Shown: positions 8,293-16,158, counted from the first letter of the stretch. The stretch is DNA of 40,484 nucleotides from Nonomuraea sp. PA05 (GCF_008086045.1 NZ_VSEY01000076.1:1-40484); one strand, 5' to 3'. The notes: a model not told the origin generated them from the sequence alone. A program made the numbers and translations.

Positions 8293-8955
8293 ATGACGCA
8301 CGCCTTCGACAAGGACTACTGGGAGCAGCACTGGCACGCCGCCATGGGCGCTCACCCGCCGAACCCGTACCTGGTGTCCGAACTGGGCGAGCTGCGTCCG
8401 GGGACGGCCCTGGACGCCGGGTGCGGCGGCGGCGCGGAGGCGATCTGGCTGGCCGGGCGCGGCTGGCAGGTCACCGCGGCCGACCTGTCGGCCCGCGCCC
8501 TCGCGCTCGCCGCCGAGCAGTCGGCGGCGATCCAGCCGCCCGGACGGGTGCGCTGGGTGGAGGCGGACCTGACCACCTGGCGCCCCGATGAGCCGTTCGA
8601 CCTGGTCATGACGCACTACGCGCACCCGGCGATGCCGCAGCTCGACTTCTACGAGCGCATCGCGGGCTGGGTGGCGCCGGGCGGCACCCTGCTCATCGTG
8701 GGCCACTCCGGGTCTGCCGGTCACGGCCATCATCCGCCGGCCGGGTCTGCCGGTCACGGCCATCATCCGCCCGCCGGGTCTGCCGGTCACGGGCACCATC
8801 CGCCCCCCGAGGCGTCGGTCACCCCCGCCGCCATCACCGGCCGCCTGCCCGGCGCGCGATGGGAGATCGTCACCGCCGAGGAGCGCCACCGCACACCCGC
8901 GGGCCGCACCGAGCCCCTGCACGACGTCGTCGTCCGGGCCACCCGCCGCCCCTGA
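8293..8955 (+). CDS. Class I SAM-dependent methyltransferase with inserted His-rich repeat
   Basis: Encodes 220 aa with GAGGAG ahead of ATG 8293. The N-terminal DKDYWEQHW and motif I LDAGCGGGAEAIWLAGRGW (about 38-56), the acidic ribose-binding AADLS, and FDLVMTHYAHP (motif II region, about 101) place it in the Rossmann methyltransferases (Methyltransf_25-like). The C-terminal strand pair (WEIVTAEERHR, HDVVVRATRRP) is present. An insertion at residues 140-172 consists of three 11-residue repeats GSAGHGHHPPA between a strand (LLIVGHS) and the next helix, where homologues usually have a short loop. It pairs divergently with the XRE-cupin gene. Substrate unknown. Confidence 0.88.
   Translation: MTHAFDKDYWEQHWHAAMGAHPPNPYLVSELGELRPGTALDAGCGGGAEAIWLAGRGWQVTAADLSARALALAAEQSAAIQPPGRVRWVEADLTTWRPDEPFDLVMTHYAHPAMPQLDFYERIAGWVAPGGTLLIVGHSGSAGHGHHPPAGSAGHGHHPPAGSAGHGHHPPPEASVTPAAITGRLPGARWEIVTAEERHRTPAGRTEPLHDVVVRATRRP
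8710..8808 (+). repeat. Three 33-bp in-frame tandem repeats inside the methyltransferase
   Basis: Units at 8710-8742, 8743-8775 and 8776-8808. The first two are almost identical and the third has a few changes. Each encodes GSAGHGHHPP plus Ala or Pro, so the repeat number can change without breaking the frame. Each unit supplies three His, giving a nine-His loop on the protein. Confidence 0.9.
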
Positions 8956-9337
8956 CTTCCTCTGGTGTTCCAGGGCCTTCTTCGAGGACCTCGTCGGCCG
9001 GGTCATCCCTGCCGGGCAGAAGGGTTGAGGGTCTGAGCGGGGCGTGCTGACGGCTGCGCCGGAGGAGCGGTCGGTGCTGCCCGCCTGACCGAGGTGATCG
9101 GACGTCTTGCGCGGATGCAGCGGTGCCGGCGTTCCGCAAGAAGGCTGCCGGATCCGGGGGTCGGCGGTGCCATGCGGCAACCGCTGGAGCGCCGGATCGG
9201 TCAGCTGGATCCAGTGGCGTCGGTGACGGCGAGACAAGGCGCGGGCGCTGCGGCCGGCGGGTGCGGAGCCGCTCATCGAGGGGCCGCCCGGCCGGCCGTA
9301 TGTCACGGTGGCGATCGATGTGGCGTCTCCGCCGTCA
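8956..9337. other. Gene-poor stretch between convergent genes
   Basis: A 382-nt stretch between the methyltransferase stop and the stop of the acetyltransferase at 9338. Several frames are open on both strands because of the high GC, but none has a ribosome binding site or a recognisable domain. I see no clear hairpin terminator. Confidence 0.4.
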
Positions 9338-9913
9338 TCACTCGTGAGCGGGCCACTCCTCGGCCAGGAGCGCGTATGAGAGACCGTCGAGCCATCCCTT
9401 GGTGTGGTGGAGCGAGTCTCGCACCGTGTGCTGTTCGCGGCGCATCCCGACCCGCTCCATCAGCCGCCACGAGGCTTCGTTGTCGTAGAAGCAGTCCGCG
9501 TGCAGGCGGCGCAGCCCAAGACTCTTGAAGGAGATGCCGATGAGGGCGCGTACCGCTTCGGTGGCATAGCCCTTGCCGCCGTAGGAGGGATCGAGCGTCC
9601 ACCCGAGCTCTCCTTGGACGCCTTTCGCCTGGTCAGCGACCTCTTCCTGAGCCCAGCCATCCTGGATCTTCAGCATCAGGTCCCCGATCACCCGGCCGTC
9701 CAGCTCGACGATGAGCAGGTCGACGAGCCGTTCCTCGCGCAGGAAACGCTCACGGTAGTCGTCGTAGGTCCCTGTGGCGGCCGTGAGCCATTCGCGAGTC
9801 TCCGGCAGCTTCCGGAAGGCCCAGGTCGCGTCCAGGTCGCCGGGGACAGCCCGGCGCAACAGCAGCCGCTCGGTGGGAATCGGCCAGTCCAGCGTGTCAA
9901 GAGGGTGACGCAT
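9338..9913 (-). CDS. RimJ/RimL-type GNAT N-acetyltransferase
   Basis: Encodes 191 aa with GAGGG just upstream of ATG 9913. It has the Acetyltransf_3 pattern: PTERLLLRRAVPGDLDATWAF at the start, a central LIVELDGRVIGDL strand, GELGWTLDPSYGGKGYATEAVRALIGI (acetyl-CoA motif A, about 100-126), and LRRLHADCFYDNEASWRLMERVGM with the Asn-x-x-Ser/W-x-x-x-E-x-x-G-[FM] motif B (about 134-157). Members acetylate N-termini of proteins or small amines, antibiotics included. It stands alone. Normal length. Confidence 0.88.
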   Translation of the reverse strand: MRHPLDTLDWPIPTERLLLRRAVPGDLDATWAFRKLPETREWLTAATGTYDDYRERFLREERLVDLLIVELDGRVIGDLMLKIQDGWAQEEVADQAKGVQGELGWTLDPSYGGKGYATEAVRALIGISFKSLGLRRLHADCFYDNEASWRLMERVGMRREQHTVRDSLHHTKGWLDGLSYALLAEEWPAHE

Positions 9914-10073
9914 GGGCCCTCATCCTGACAGCGGCCTGTGGTGATGCACAAACGGATTTCCGCGGCCGATGATGGTGCCCGCTACCGCGCGACGCGCCGC
10001 CGGCCACACGGCTCATGAGGCGCCGGCCGTGCGCCGCCTTTCCCGGCTCAGCGCGCACCTGGCGGCCGACCGT

Positions 10074-10658
10074 CTACTGCGGCCTGGGCGCCATGCCGGC
10101 GAACAGCGCGTCGAGGATCCTGTCCACGTACTCGTGAGTGAGCGGCTGCTGCGTGATCAGCAGCTGGAAGTACAGCGGACCCGACAGGATCGCCATCGCC
10201 AGCTCCAGATCGAAGCGCGGCGACAACTGGCCCTGGTCGCGGGCCGCCTTCAACCGGGCGACGGTCTTGTCCGCCTGCGGCACGATGAACCGCTCGTTGA
10301 GCGCGGCGGCGACCTGCGGCTCGTACTGAGCTTCGCCGATCAGCGCCTGGAACAGCGGCCCGAAGGGCGGAGCGGCCAGCAGATCGACGGCCGCGTGAAT
10401 CTGCACGCGCAGGTCGGCGGCGACGTCCCCGGTGTCGGGGTAGTCCAGGCTCGTCTCGTTCAGCGACAGCAGCGAGTCCAGCAGCAGCGCGCCCTTGGAC
10501 GGCCACCGCCGGTAGATGGTGTGCTTGCCGGCGCCGGCGCGGGCGGCGACCGCTTCGATGCTCAGCCGGGCGTAGCCGATCTCCTGGCCCAGCTCCAGCG
10601 TGGTCCGCATGATGGCCTCGGTACGGTCGGCGCCGCGCCGGCGGGGTGTGTCGCTCAT
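10074..10658 (-). CDS. TetR family repressor divergent from the erythromycin-esterase gene
   Basis: Encodes 194 aa from ATG 10658 (MSDTPRRRG), preceded by AAGG. The frame is open for 20 more codons upstream, but those run through the operators and promoter, so the shorter start is chosen. The TetR_N helix-turn-helix (about 13-60) contains SIEAVAARAGAGKHTIYRRWPSK in order. The C-terminal ligand domain has the form seen with TetR_C_16/11 proteins (FDLELAMAILSGPLYFQLL). Two palindromes in the divergent gap (10675-10692 and 10733-10746) are the likely operators. The protein probably represses both itself and the esterase and is released by a ligand, perhaps the esterase's substrate. That link is inferred. 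Confidence 0.92.
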   Translation of the reverse strand: MSDTPRRRGADRTEAIMRTTLELGQEIGYARLSIEAVAARAGAGKHTIYRRWPSKGALLLDSLLSLNETSLDYPDTGDVAADLRVQIHAAVDLLAAPPFGPLFQALIGEAQYEPQVAAALNERFIVPQADKTVARLKAARDQGQLSPRFDLELAMAILSGPLYFQLLITQQPLTHEYVDRILDALFAGMAPRPQ

Positions 10659-10674
10659 GAACGACACCTTATCG

Positions 10675-10692
10675 GTACGGCACGTGCCGTAC
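10675..10692. promoter_or_regulatory. TetR operator 1, perfect 18-bp palindrome
   Basis: GTACGGCACGTGCCGTAC is a perfect palindrome ending immediately before the -35 hexamer (10693). With the flanking TTATCG it forms a 22-bp block that recurs in inverted orientation at operator 2. It lies 17 bp upstream of the TetR start codon. Confidence 0.8.
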
Positions 10693-10721
10693 TTGACATC
10701 GTTACCCGGCAAAGTCATAGT
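10693..10721 (+). promoter_or_regulatory. Promoter of the erythromycin-esterase-family gene
   Basis: TTGACA at 10693-10698, a 17-nt spacer, and CATAGT at 10716-10721. This predicts a start site near 10728 and a leader of about 46 nt. The -35 abuts operator 1, and operator 2 begins about 5 bp after the predicted start site, so bound repressor would flank polymerase on both sides. Confidence 0.75.
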
Positions 10722-10732
10722 CTCTCATCGAC

Positions 10733-10746
10733 ACGGCACGTGCCGT
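10733..10746. promoter_or_regulatory. TetR operator 2, 14-bp palindrome
   Basis: ACGGCACGTGCCGT with flank ACCGATAA. Read on the other strand it repeats the 22-bp core of operator 1 (TTATCGGT followed by the palindrome). The two sites are about 56 bp centre to centre, between five and six helical turns. Confidence 0.8.
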
Positions 10747-10773
10747 ACCGATAATGGAAGCCGGAGAACCCTC

Positions 10774-12075
10774 ATGCCCGCCCCCACCCTCACCACCGGC
10801 CGCGACGCGCCACCGTTCACCACCTGGCTGCGCGACCACGCCGTCCCCCTCACCCACCTCGACCCCGACGCCCCGCTCGACGACCTCGAACCGCTGCGCG
10901 ACCTCATCGGCAACGCCCGCGTCGTCGCGATCGGCGAGCACTCCCACTTCATCGAGGAGTTCACCCGCCTGCGCGCCCGCATCCTGCGCTTCCTGGCCGA
11001 ACGCTGCGGCTTCACCGTCCTGGCCTTCGAGTACGGCTTCAGCGAGGCCTTCCCCCTGGACGCCTGGGCCCAGGGCGACGGCACCGACGACGATCTGAGC
11101 ACCCACCTGGCCACCGCCGTCCCCATCGGCCTGGAGGAGCCCCTGCGCTGGATCCGCCACCACAACGCCCGCAACACCGGGGCCTCGCAGCCGGTGCGGT
11201 TCGCCGGCCTCGACGTCCCGGCGGCCGGCGGCTCCCTCCTGCCCGCCCTGACCCCGGTCGCCGACTACCTCAGCAAGATCGACCCCGAAACGCTCCCGGC
11301 CGCCGAGACGGCGACGCGGATCGCCGCCCGCTTCGCCGGCGCCTCCGCATCCTCGGCCGCCCCCGCATGGGCCCGCCTGCCCGCCACCGACCAGGACATC
11401 CTCACCGCCACCCTGACACGCCTGCTCATCCGCTTCCGCGCCGTCGAACCCCTGTACGTCGCACGCGGCGGCCGCCACGGCTACGACGTCACCCTGCACC
11501 GCCTGGAAGGCGCCTGCCAGGCCGACTACGGCTTCCGCGCCATGGCCGGCCTGTACGCCGGCGACGGGCTGACCGCTGACACCTCGGCCCGCGACCTCTA
11601 CATGGCCCGATCGCTCCTGTGGCACCTGGAACGCTCACGACCGGGCACCCGGATCGTCCTGGTCGCCCACAACGCCCACATCCAGACGGCGCCCATCTCC
11701 TTCGACGGCCGCCTCACCGGCCTGCCGATGGGCCAGCACCTGCGTGCCGTGCTCGGCCCCTACTACTTCGCCCTCGGCCTGACCAGCACCGGCGGGCACA
11801 CCGCCGAGATGATCCGCGACGAACAGGCCCGCTTCGGCTTCACCACCGTCGACACGCCGCTGGCGCCGCCCGAGCCCGGCAGCGCCGAGGCCGCCTTCGC
11901 CGCAGCCGGCCTCGGCCTCAGCCTCGCCGGTCTTCGCCAGGCCCCCACCGCCGCCGCCCCCGACCGCATCCGGCTGCAGAGCACCTTCCTGCACACCCCG
12001 GTCCTGGACGCGTTCGACGCCATCCTGCACACCCCGTCCTCCACCGTCGCCCGCCACCTCGGAACCGGGCGCTGA
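10774..12075 (+). CDS. Erythromycin esterase family protein
   Basis: Encodes 433 aa from ATG 10774 with GGAG about 10 nt upstream. The Erythro_esteras domain covers most of the protein. The hallmark RVVAIGEHSHFIEEF has Glu55-His56-Ser57-His58, matching the GExxH-like active site known in EreA/EreB; FEYGFSEAFPLD follows, and a second histidine motif VAHNAHI (His299, His302) is present. EreA and EreB open the macrolactone ring, but many family members in actinomycetes have unknown substrates, so macrolide hydrolysis is only possible. Divergent TetR control with paired operators suggests inducible resistance or detoxification. The C-terminus (after about 365) is Ala/Pro-rich and diverges from what I know of the family. 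Confidence 0.88.
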   Translation: MPAPTLTTGRDAPPFTTWLRDHAVPLTHLDPDAPLDDLEPLRDLIGNARVVAIGEHSHFIEEFTRLRARILRFLAERCGFTVLAFEYGFSEAFPLDAWAQGDGTDDDLSTHLATAVPIGLEEPLRWIRHHNARNTGASQPVRFAGLDVPAAGGSLLPALTPVADYLSKIDPETLPAAETATRIAARFAGASASSAAPAWARLPATDQDILTATLTRLLIRFRAVEPLYVARGGRHGYDVTLHRLEGACQADYGFRAMAGLYAGDGLTADTSARDLYMARSLLWHLERSRPGTRIVLVAHNAHIQTAPISFDGRLTGLPMGQHLRAVLGPYYFALGLTSTGGHTAEMIRDEQARFGFTTVDTPLAPPEPGSAEAAFAAAGLGLSLAGLRQAPTAAAPDRIRLQSTFLHTPVLDAFDAILHTPSSTVARHLGTGR

Positions 12076-12311
12076 CCGTCACACCTCCCTCCCATCTGCT
12101 GGCCTGATTTTTGCCGCATGCCCCTCCGATCGCGACGCACCCGGCTTGCTGGAATCGAGCCTCGGGCCGGTGGACGGCAGGCTCATCGTGAGAGGGTGTT
12201 TTCGACCCCCATGAATGATCTTGGATGAAAGCAACTCTCCAGGGCGAGGTGAGCGTCTGGTGGCGACAACCCGAGCGGCCCACCCCGCTCTCGGCGACGG
12301 CGGCGGGCTGA
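12076..12311. other. Intergenic stretch, possible insertion-sequence end remnant
   Basis: A 236-nt stretch between convergent genes. The part at about 12190-12240 is less GC-rich than its surroundings and contains the inverted pair GGGTG-TTTTCG-ACCC and a CTTGGATGAAAGC segment. This resembles the end of a transposon, but no transposase fragment or paired inverted repeat is visible, so the assignment is weak. Confidence 0.2.
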
Positions 12312-12833
12312 TCACCCGGCGGAGCGTGCCACCGGCTGCCTGAGCAGCGTCTTGGTCTCAGGATCGGTGAAATCGGTCAGGTAGATCTCGTGGTGCAGCC
12401 CGTTGCGCACCAGACCGTGCTCGGCCATGAACGTCTCCATCACGTCGAGCGACGCCTTCTCTTCGCTGTAGGGCCCCTCGTGGAGCAACTCCACGCACTC
12501 GCCCTCGGTGAAGGTGACAACCTGGACGCGGTCGACGGCTGTGCCGGATGCGCGTGCCTGCTCACGCGCCGCTTCGACCGCTCCCGGCTCGGGAACGTCG
12601 GGCAGCGGCAGCAGCAGATGCCAGCGCCACTGATCGCGCGGCACCTCCAGCGGCGGCCGAAAGTTGTCCTCCACCCACCAACGGCCCTCCAGCGGGCCGG
12701 CCGGGCCGCCCATGACGGAGGCCACGGCGTACAAGGCGCCGATGGCCGAGACGTGCTCGGTGCCGCCGGGCTCGCCCATGCCGGTGACGTTGAGGCAGGT
12801 GACGGGGTCGCAGTGGACCAATTGCGGTGTCAT
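12312..12833 (-). CDS. GyrI-like small-molecule-binding domain protein
   Basis: Encodes 173 aa with a textbook ribosome binding site (GGAGG) 5 nt before ATG 12833. The sequence fits the GyrI-like/SOUL-fold effector domains: EGRWWVEDNFRPPLEVPRDQWRW, HLLLPLPDVPEPG, VQVVTFTEGECVELLHEGPYSEEKASLDVMETFMAEHGL (the conserved H-x-G-P-Y box) and a HEIYLTDFTDPE box near the end. Stand-alone domains of this type bind or hydrolyse small amphipathic molecules. The start overlaps by ATGA the stop of the degraded MerR gene upstream, so it was once the second gene of a regulator-sensor pair. The frame itself is intact. Confidence 0.8.
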   Translation of the reverse strand: MTPQLVHCDPVTCLNVTGMGEPGGTEHVSAIGALYAVASVMGGPAGPLEGRWWVEDNFRPPLEVPRDQWRWHLLLPLPDVPEPGAVEAAREQARASGTAVDRVQVVTFTEGECVELLHEGPYSEEKASLDVMETFMAEHGLVRNGLHHEIYLTDFTDPETKTLLRQPVARSAG

Positions 12834-13279
12834 TGTTCCTCCGGAGGAATCATCAGGTGGGTGATCAGCCGATCGGGCGGGGTGGTCGCCGGGTCGGACA
12901 CGTACACCTCGCGGATCGGGCCGCGGACGGGAGGGTGCCGCTCGGCGCACCAGGACAGCAGCGCGTACGCGGTCAGCCCGATCTGGTCGCAGGGGCCGAC
13001 GTGGGTGGCGCTGGCGAACGGCCGCCTGGCGATGGCGGCCAAGGTGGCCCGGCCGACGTCCGACGGGCCTGCCGCCCGTCGCGGTGGACACCGCCACGCG
13101 CCGCGCCGGTTCTGTGACCACCGTGACGTGAACGGACGGCAGGCCCTCCGCCATGACGCGCTCCAGGGCGGCCAGCGTTGATCGGCGCTTGGCCGGCTCG
13201 GCTTCCAGCCGCTCGTGCACTCCCTCCAGGGCACCGGCCGTACCGGACAGCACCCGCGCGATAGCAGCTCCTCGTCCAT
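12830..13279 (-). pseudogene. Degraded MerR-family regulator (HTH deleted, two frameshifts)
   Basis: Homologous to the intact MerR gene at 32348-33190. It keeps the start MDEELL (ATG 13279), then jumps in another frame to VLSGTAGALEGVHERLEAE and TLAALERVMAEGLPS (intact gene: VLSGAPEDAGRSLAGV, TLAALERVMAEGLPS), losing about 65 residues that include the whole winged HTH. It then shifts frame near 13080 to SDVGRATLAAIARR and joins directly to PFASATHVGPCDQIGLTAY, a second deletion of about 60 residues in the effector domain. The C-terminus IREVYVSDPATTPPDRLITHL is preserved to a TGA that overlaps the next gene. It cannot make a DNA-binding regulator. Confidence 0.85.
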
Positions 13280-13288
13280 GCCCCCAGA

Positions 13289-13312
13289 ATGGGGTCTCCC
13301 AGTGTGGGAGAG
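13289..13312. promoter_or_regulatory. MerR-type operator remnant, CTCCCA-GTGTGGGAG
   Basis: An inverted repeat CTCCCA / TGGGAG lies just upstream of the degraded MerR start. The same arrangement (CTCCCAC-AGC-GGGAG) lies at 33197-33210 upstream of the intact paralogue, followed by the same AGTCCAGCC sequence. The promoter region therefore outlived the coding region. Confidence 0.55.
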
Positions 13313-13713
13313 TCCAGCCGGGCGCCCTTGATCAGCCGGAACGGAGAATGTGCGGCGGGATGCGGACGTGACCGCTTGTGGATGCTTCTCGGCGAGAGAG
13401 GTCCTTCGTCGGAGAGGTGGTCGCGATGGCCGGGGGAGCGGACCGGCCCGGCCCCTCCGCTGGAGGCGATCACGGGCGCTCGGCGGAGGCGGCCAGGATC
13501 GCGGCGGCCACAGCCGGGCCGTGCTCGCCGCGACCCCGGCCTTACGCGACCGGCTCTGCCAGGCGTTCATGGACGGCCGTGACTCGCCTCTGGAGCAGGC
13601 GCAGCGACCGAGGAACCCCTGACGGACGCCTCTGGAGAAGGTCCCAGCAGCAAGGCCGCTCCGTTCTGATCCACTCTCGTCCGGAGCGGCACATGAGAGG
13701 GCACGTTGCCCGC
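13313..13713. other. Gene-poor stretch
   Basis: About 400 nt between the degraded MerR promoter and the stop of the NB-ARC gene. Open frames exist on both strands but show no family motif, ribosome binding site or continuity with either neighbour. No TPR-like sequence that would complete the NB-ARC protein was found in any - strand frame. Confidence 0.35.
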
Positions 13714-14979
13714 TCAGCGCTCGGGCAGTTCGGCCAGCTGCCTGATCACGCGGGCCACGGTCTCGGTCTCGCTGGTCGTTACCAGGTCGTGGAAGCGGTA
13801 GCGGGCGACGTACGGCGACTGCAGCAGGCCCAGCTCGACCAGTTCCTCCAGCGCGTCCTCGGCCTCCTCCGGCTCCAACTCGCCGAGGACCGCGCTCAGC
13901 GGTACCCCGAAGTCCGGCGCGGCGGCGAGCGCCAGCCGCCGGAAGACCAGGCGTGCCGTAGCGGACAGCTGCTGGTAGGACAGCGCGAAAGCGGCGGCGA
14001 CGGCCAGGTCTCCGGCCGCCAGCGCCTCCAAGCGTCGTTCCTCGTCGTCCAGACGCCCGGCCAGCTGACTGGGGGTCCATCCCGGCCGGCTCTGCAGCCG
14101 GTTGCCGACGATGCGCACGGCCAGCGGCAGGTTGCCGGAGAGCCTGGCCAGCCGGGTCAACCCGGCCGGATCCGGCCCGGTGCGCTCCTCGCCCACGATC
14201 GCGCGCAGCAGGTCCACCGTCTCCTCCCCGGACAGCGGAGCCAGCGGGATCTGCCTCACGCCCTCCAGCCCGGCGAGAGTACGGCGGCTGGTGACGATGA
14301 TCATCGCGGCGCCGTCCGGCGGCAGCAGCGGGCGCACCTGGCTCTCGTGCGCGACGTTGTCCAGGACGATCAGGCAACGCCGCTTGCGCATCAGCGCGCG
14401 GTAGTGTCCCGCGCGCTCCTCCTCATCGCCCGGGATCCCTTTCTCCGGGACGCCGAGCGCCTTGAGCAGGCGCGACAGCGCCATCGCCGGATGCAGCGGC
14501 GCGGCGTCCATGCCGCGCAGGTCGAGGAAGTAACGGCCGTCGGGGAACAGATCCGCCAGATGCCCGGCGGCGTGCACGGCCAGAGCGGACTTGCCGATCC
14601 CGCCGGTGCCGGAGATGGTGGCCACGGTCGCCGCCGGGGTGCCGGCCTGCCCGGCCAGCCGGCGCAACAGGCGCAGTTGCGCCGCGCGCCCCGTGAAGTC
14701 GCCCACGGCGCGCGGCAGCTCACACGAACCCGGTATGGGACCCGTCGGCCTCGGCCGGCCCGCCTTCGCGGCGCCGGTCAACGCCGTCCGCTGGCCGTCG
14801 TCGAGTTCGAGGGCTTCGACCAGGGCTTGCACCGTACGCCGTTGCGGGCCGCGGCTCGCTCCCCGTTCCATGTCGCTGATCGCTCGCGCGCTCACACCTG
14901 ACGCGGCGGACAGCTCCTCGAGCGTCAACCTGGCCTCTTGCCGGAAGCGCCGCAGGAGCAGACCGAACTGGCTGACCAT
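13714..14979 (-). CDS. XRE/NB-ARC (STAND) regulator, C-terminally short
   Basis: Encodes 421 aa with GGGGAGG before ATG 14979. The Xre HTH (about 5-60: LLLRRFRQEARLTLEELSAASGV, SARAISDMERG) is followed by an NB-ARC NTPase: FTGRAAQLRLLRRL, Walker A GTGGIGKS (124-131, Lys130), Walker B CLIVLDNV (about 201-208), sensor-like IIVTSRR, and GNLPLAVRIVGNRL (the GLPLA equivalent, about 281-294). Relatives in the AfsR/SARP-associated group continue past RYRFHDL with a winged helix end and TPR repeats to 700-1000 aa. Here the protein leaves the family pattern right after YRFHDLV and stops 22 residues later. It is either a truncated product or a minimal version; the NTPase motifs look intact. Confidence 0.85.
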   Translation of the reverse strand: MVSQFGLLLRRFRQEARLTLEELSAASGVSARAISDMERGASRGPQRRTVQALVEALELDDGQRTALTGAAKAGRPRPTGPIPGSCELPRAVGDFTGRAAQLRLLRRLAGQAGTPAATVATISGTGGIGKSALAVHAAGHLADLFPDGRYFLDLRGMDAAPLHPAMALSRLLKALGVPEKGIPGDEEERAGHYRALMRKRRCLIVLDNVAHESQVRPLLPPDGAAMIIVTSRRTLAGLEGVRQIPLAPLSGEETVDLLRAIVGEERTGPDPAGLTRLARLSGNLPLAVRIVGNRLQSRPGWTPSQLAGRLDDEERRLEALAAGDLAVAAAFALSYQQLSATARLVFRRLALAAAPDFGVPLSAVLGELEPEEAEDALEELVELGLLQSPYVARYRFHDLVTTSETETVARVIRQLAELPER

Positions 14980-15116
14980 GCATCCTCCCCGCCGGCTGTG
15001 AATCTACCGGCTTTCGCCCGTCGTGGATCACTGCGTCCAGATCGTGGATTCGCGCTACTTCTGGGTGCGGTTCCTCCGTCAGTTTCCTGGCCCGGATCAG
15101 GGAGATCCTCGGCGGC

Positions 15117-15166
15117 TTGACAGGCAACCAGCCGGTTACCTAAGTTAAAGGCAGCCAAAAGGCTGC
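15117..15166 (+). promoter_or_regulatory. Promoter and palindromic operator of the ArsR-SRPBCC gene
   Basis: TTGACA at 15117-15122, an 18-nt spacer and TAAGTT at 15141-15146 make a good promoter. A perfect inverted repeat GCAGCC-AAAA-GGCTGC at 15151-15166 covers the predicted start site, the usual place for an ArsR-type operator. Confidence 0.7.
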
Positions 15167-15202
15167 ATATCGACAGGCAGGCAACCGGGCATGAGGGCGG
15201 GC

Positions 15203-15994
15203 ATGGACGAAGTGTTCAAGGCACTGGCCGACCCGAGCCGGCGCGCACTACTGGACTCGCTCAACACCCGCAACGGGCAGACGCTGCGCGAGCTGTGCGC
15301 CGGCCTCGACATGACCAGGCAGTCCGTCAGCAAGCACCTCGCCGTGCTGGAGGAGGCCGGGCTCGTCACCACCGTACGGCGAGGCCGGGAGAAGCTGCAC
15401 TACCTCAACGCCGCACCCGTGCACGAGATCGCCCACCGCTGGATCAGCCGCTACGACCAGGCCAGAGTCCAAGCCCTCGCCGACCTGAAACTCGCCTTGG
15501 AGGAGACCCCCATGGACGCGCCCACCTTCGTCTACACCACCTACATCCGCACCACCCCGCAAAAGCTCTGGCAGGCGCTCACCGAGCCCGCCTTCACCCG
15601 CCGCTACTGGGCCACCGAGTTCACCACCGACTGGTCCGCCGGCTCACCGATGACCTGGGACAACCACGGCGTGCTGATCAGCGACCCCGAACAGGTCGTG
15701 CTGGAGGCCGAGCCCTACACCCGGCTCTCCTACACCTGGCACGCCATCACCCCGGAGCTCGCCAAGCGCTTCGGCTGGGACGAGGAGACGCTCGCGCGGC
15801 TGGCGGCCGAGGCCCGCTCGAAGGTCACCTTCACGATCGAGGAGAACGGGCAGGTCGTGAAACTCACCGTGGTGCACGACGGGTTCGAGCACGGGTCGGC
15901 GCTGGCGGAGATGGTCAGCCACGGCTGGCCGAACGTGGTGGCGAGCCTGAAGACGTTGCTGGAGACGGGTGAGCCGCTGCCCGAGGACGGGTGA
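15203..15994 (+). CDS. ArsR-type HTH fused to an SRPBCC/AHSA1 domain
   Basis: Encodes 263 aa from ATG 15203 (MDEVFKALADPSRR, the normal family start, GAGGG 5 nt upstream); ATG 15191 is an in-frame alternative. The N-terminal winged helix (about 1-90) has LRELCAGLDMTRQSVSKHLAVLEEAGLV and the wing TTVRRGREKLHYLN. Residues about 100-260 form an AHSA1/START-like domain: FVYTTYIRTTPQKLWQALTEPAFTRRYW, SPMTWDNHGVLISDP, YTWHAITPEL, and a C-terminal helix GWPNVVASLKTLLETGE. A ligand in the SRPBCC cavity presumably controls DNA binding. The operator next to its promoter argues for autorepression. The split form of the same pair occurs at 34075-35180. Confidence 0.9.
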   Translation: MDEVFKALADPSRRALLDSLNTRNGQTLRELCAGLDMTRQSVSKHLAVLEEAGLVTTVRRGREKLHYLNAAPVHEIAHRWISRYDQARVQALADLKLALEETPMDAPTFVYTTYIRTTPQKLWQALTEPAFTRRYWATEFTTDWSAGSPMTWDNHGVLISDPEQVVLEAEPYTRLSYTWHAITPELAKRFGWDEETLARLAAEARSKVTFTIEENGQVVKLTVVHDGFEHGSALAEMVSHGWPNVVASLKTLLETGEPLPEDG

Positions 15995-16039
15995 CCGGCG
16001 CGGGTGACCGGCGCGGGTGACCGGCGGACGGGTGAGCAG
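15995..16039 (+). repeat. Short direct repeat GGTGACCGGCGC x3
   Basis: Directly after the ArsR-SRPBCC stop, the unit GTGACCGGCGCGG is present two and a half times at about 15991-16030. No hairpin is formed. Probably a small slippage expansion. Confidence 0.6.
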
Positions 16040-16158
16040 CCCGGCGGGAGGGTCGCGGGTGGGGTGAGGTGCCGGTCGCGCGGCTGGCGATGTCGTGCCG
16101 GGCCGCGTTGGCATTGTCGTGCAGTGTTGTCGTGCGGTGCCGCCGGGTGTGAGGGAGG

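Noticed and set aside
10600..10773. N-terminal extension of the esterase frame upstream of ATG 10774
   Set aside because: It would run through the promoter and both operators and has no conserved sequence; GGAG precedes ATG 10774.
12830..14377. 515-residue - strand frame running from inside the NB-ARC gene to the MerR remnant
   Set aside because: It is an antisense-free shadow of the NB-ARC gene joined to real MerR remnant codons; only the last ~150 codons have homology and they need frame changes.
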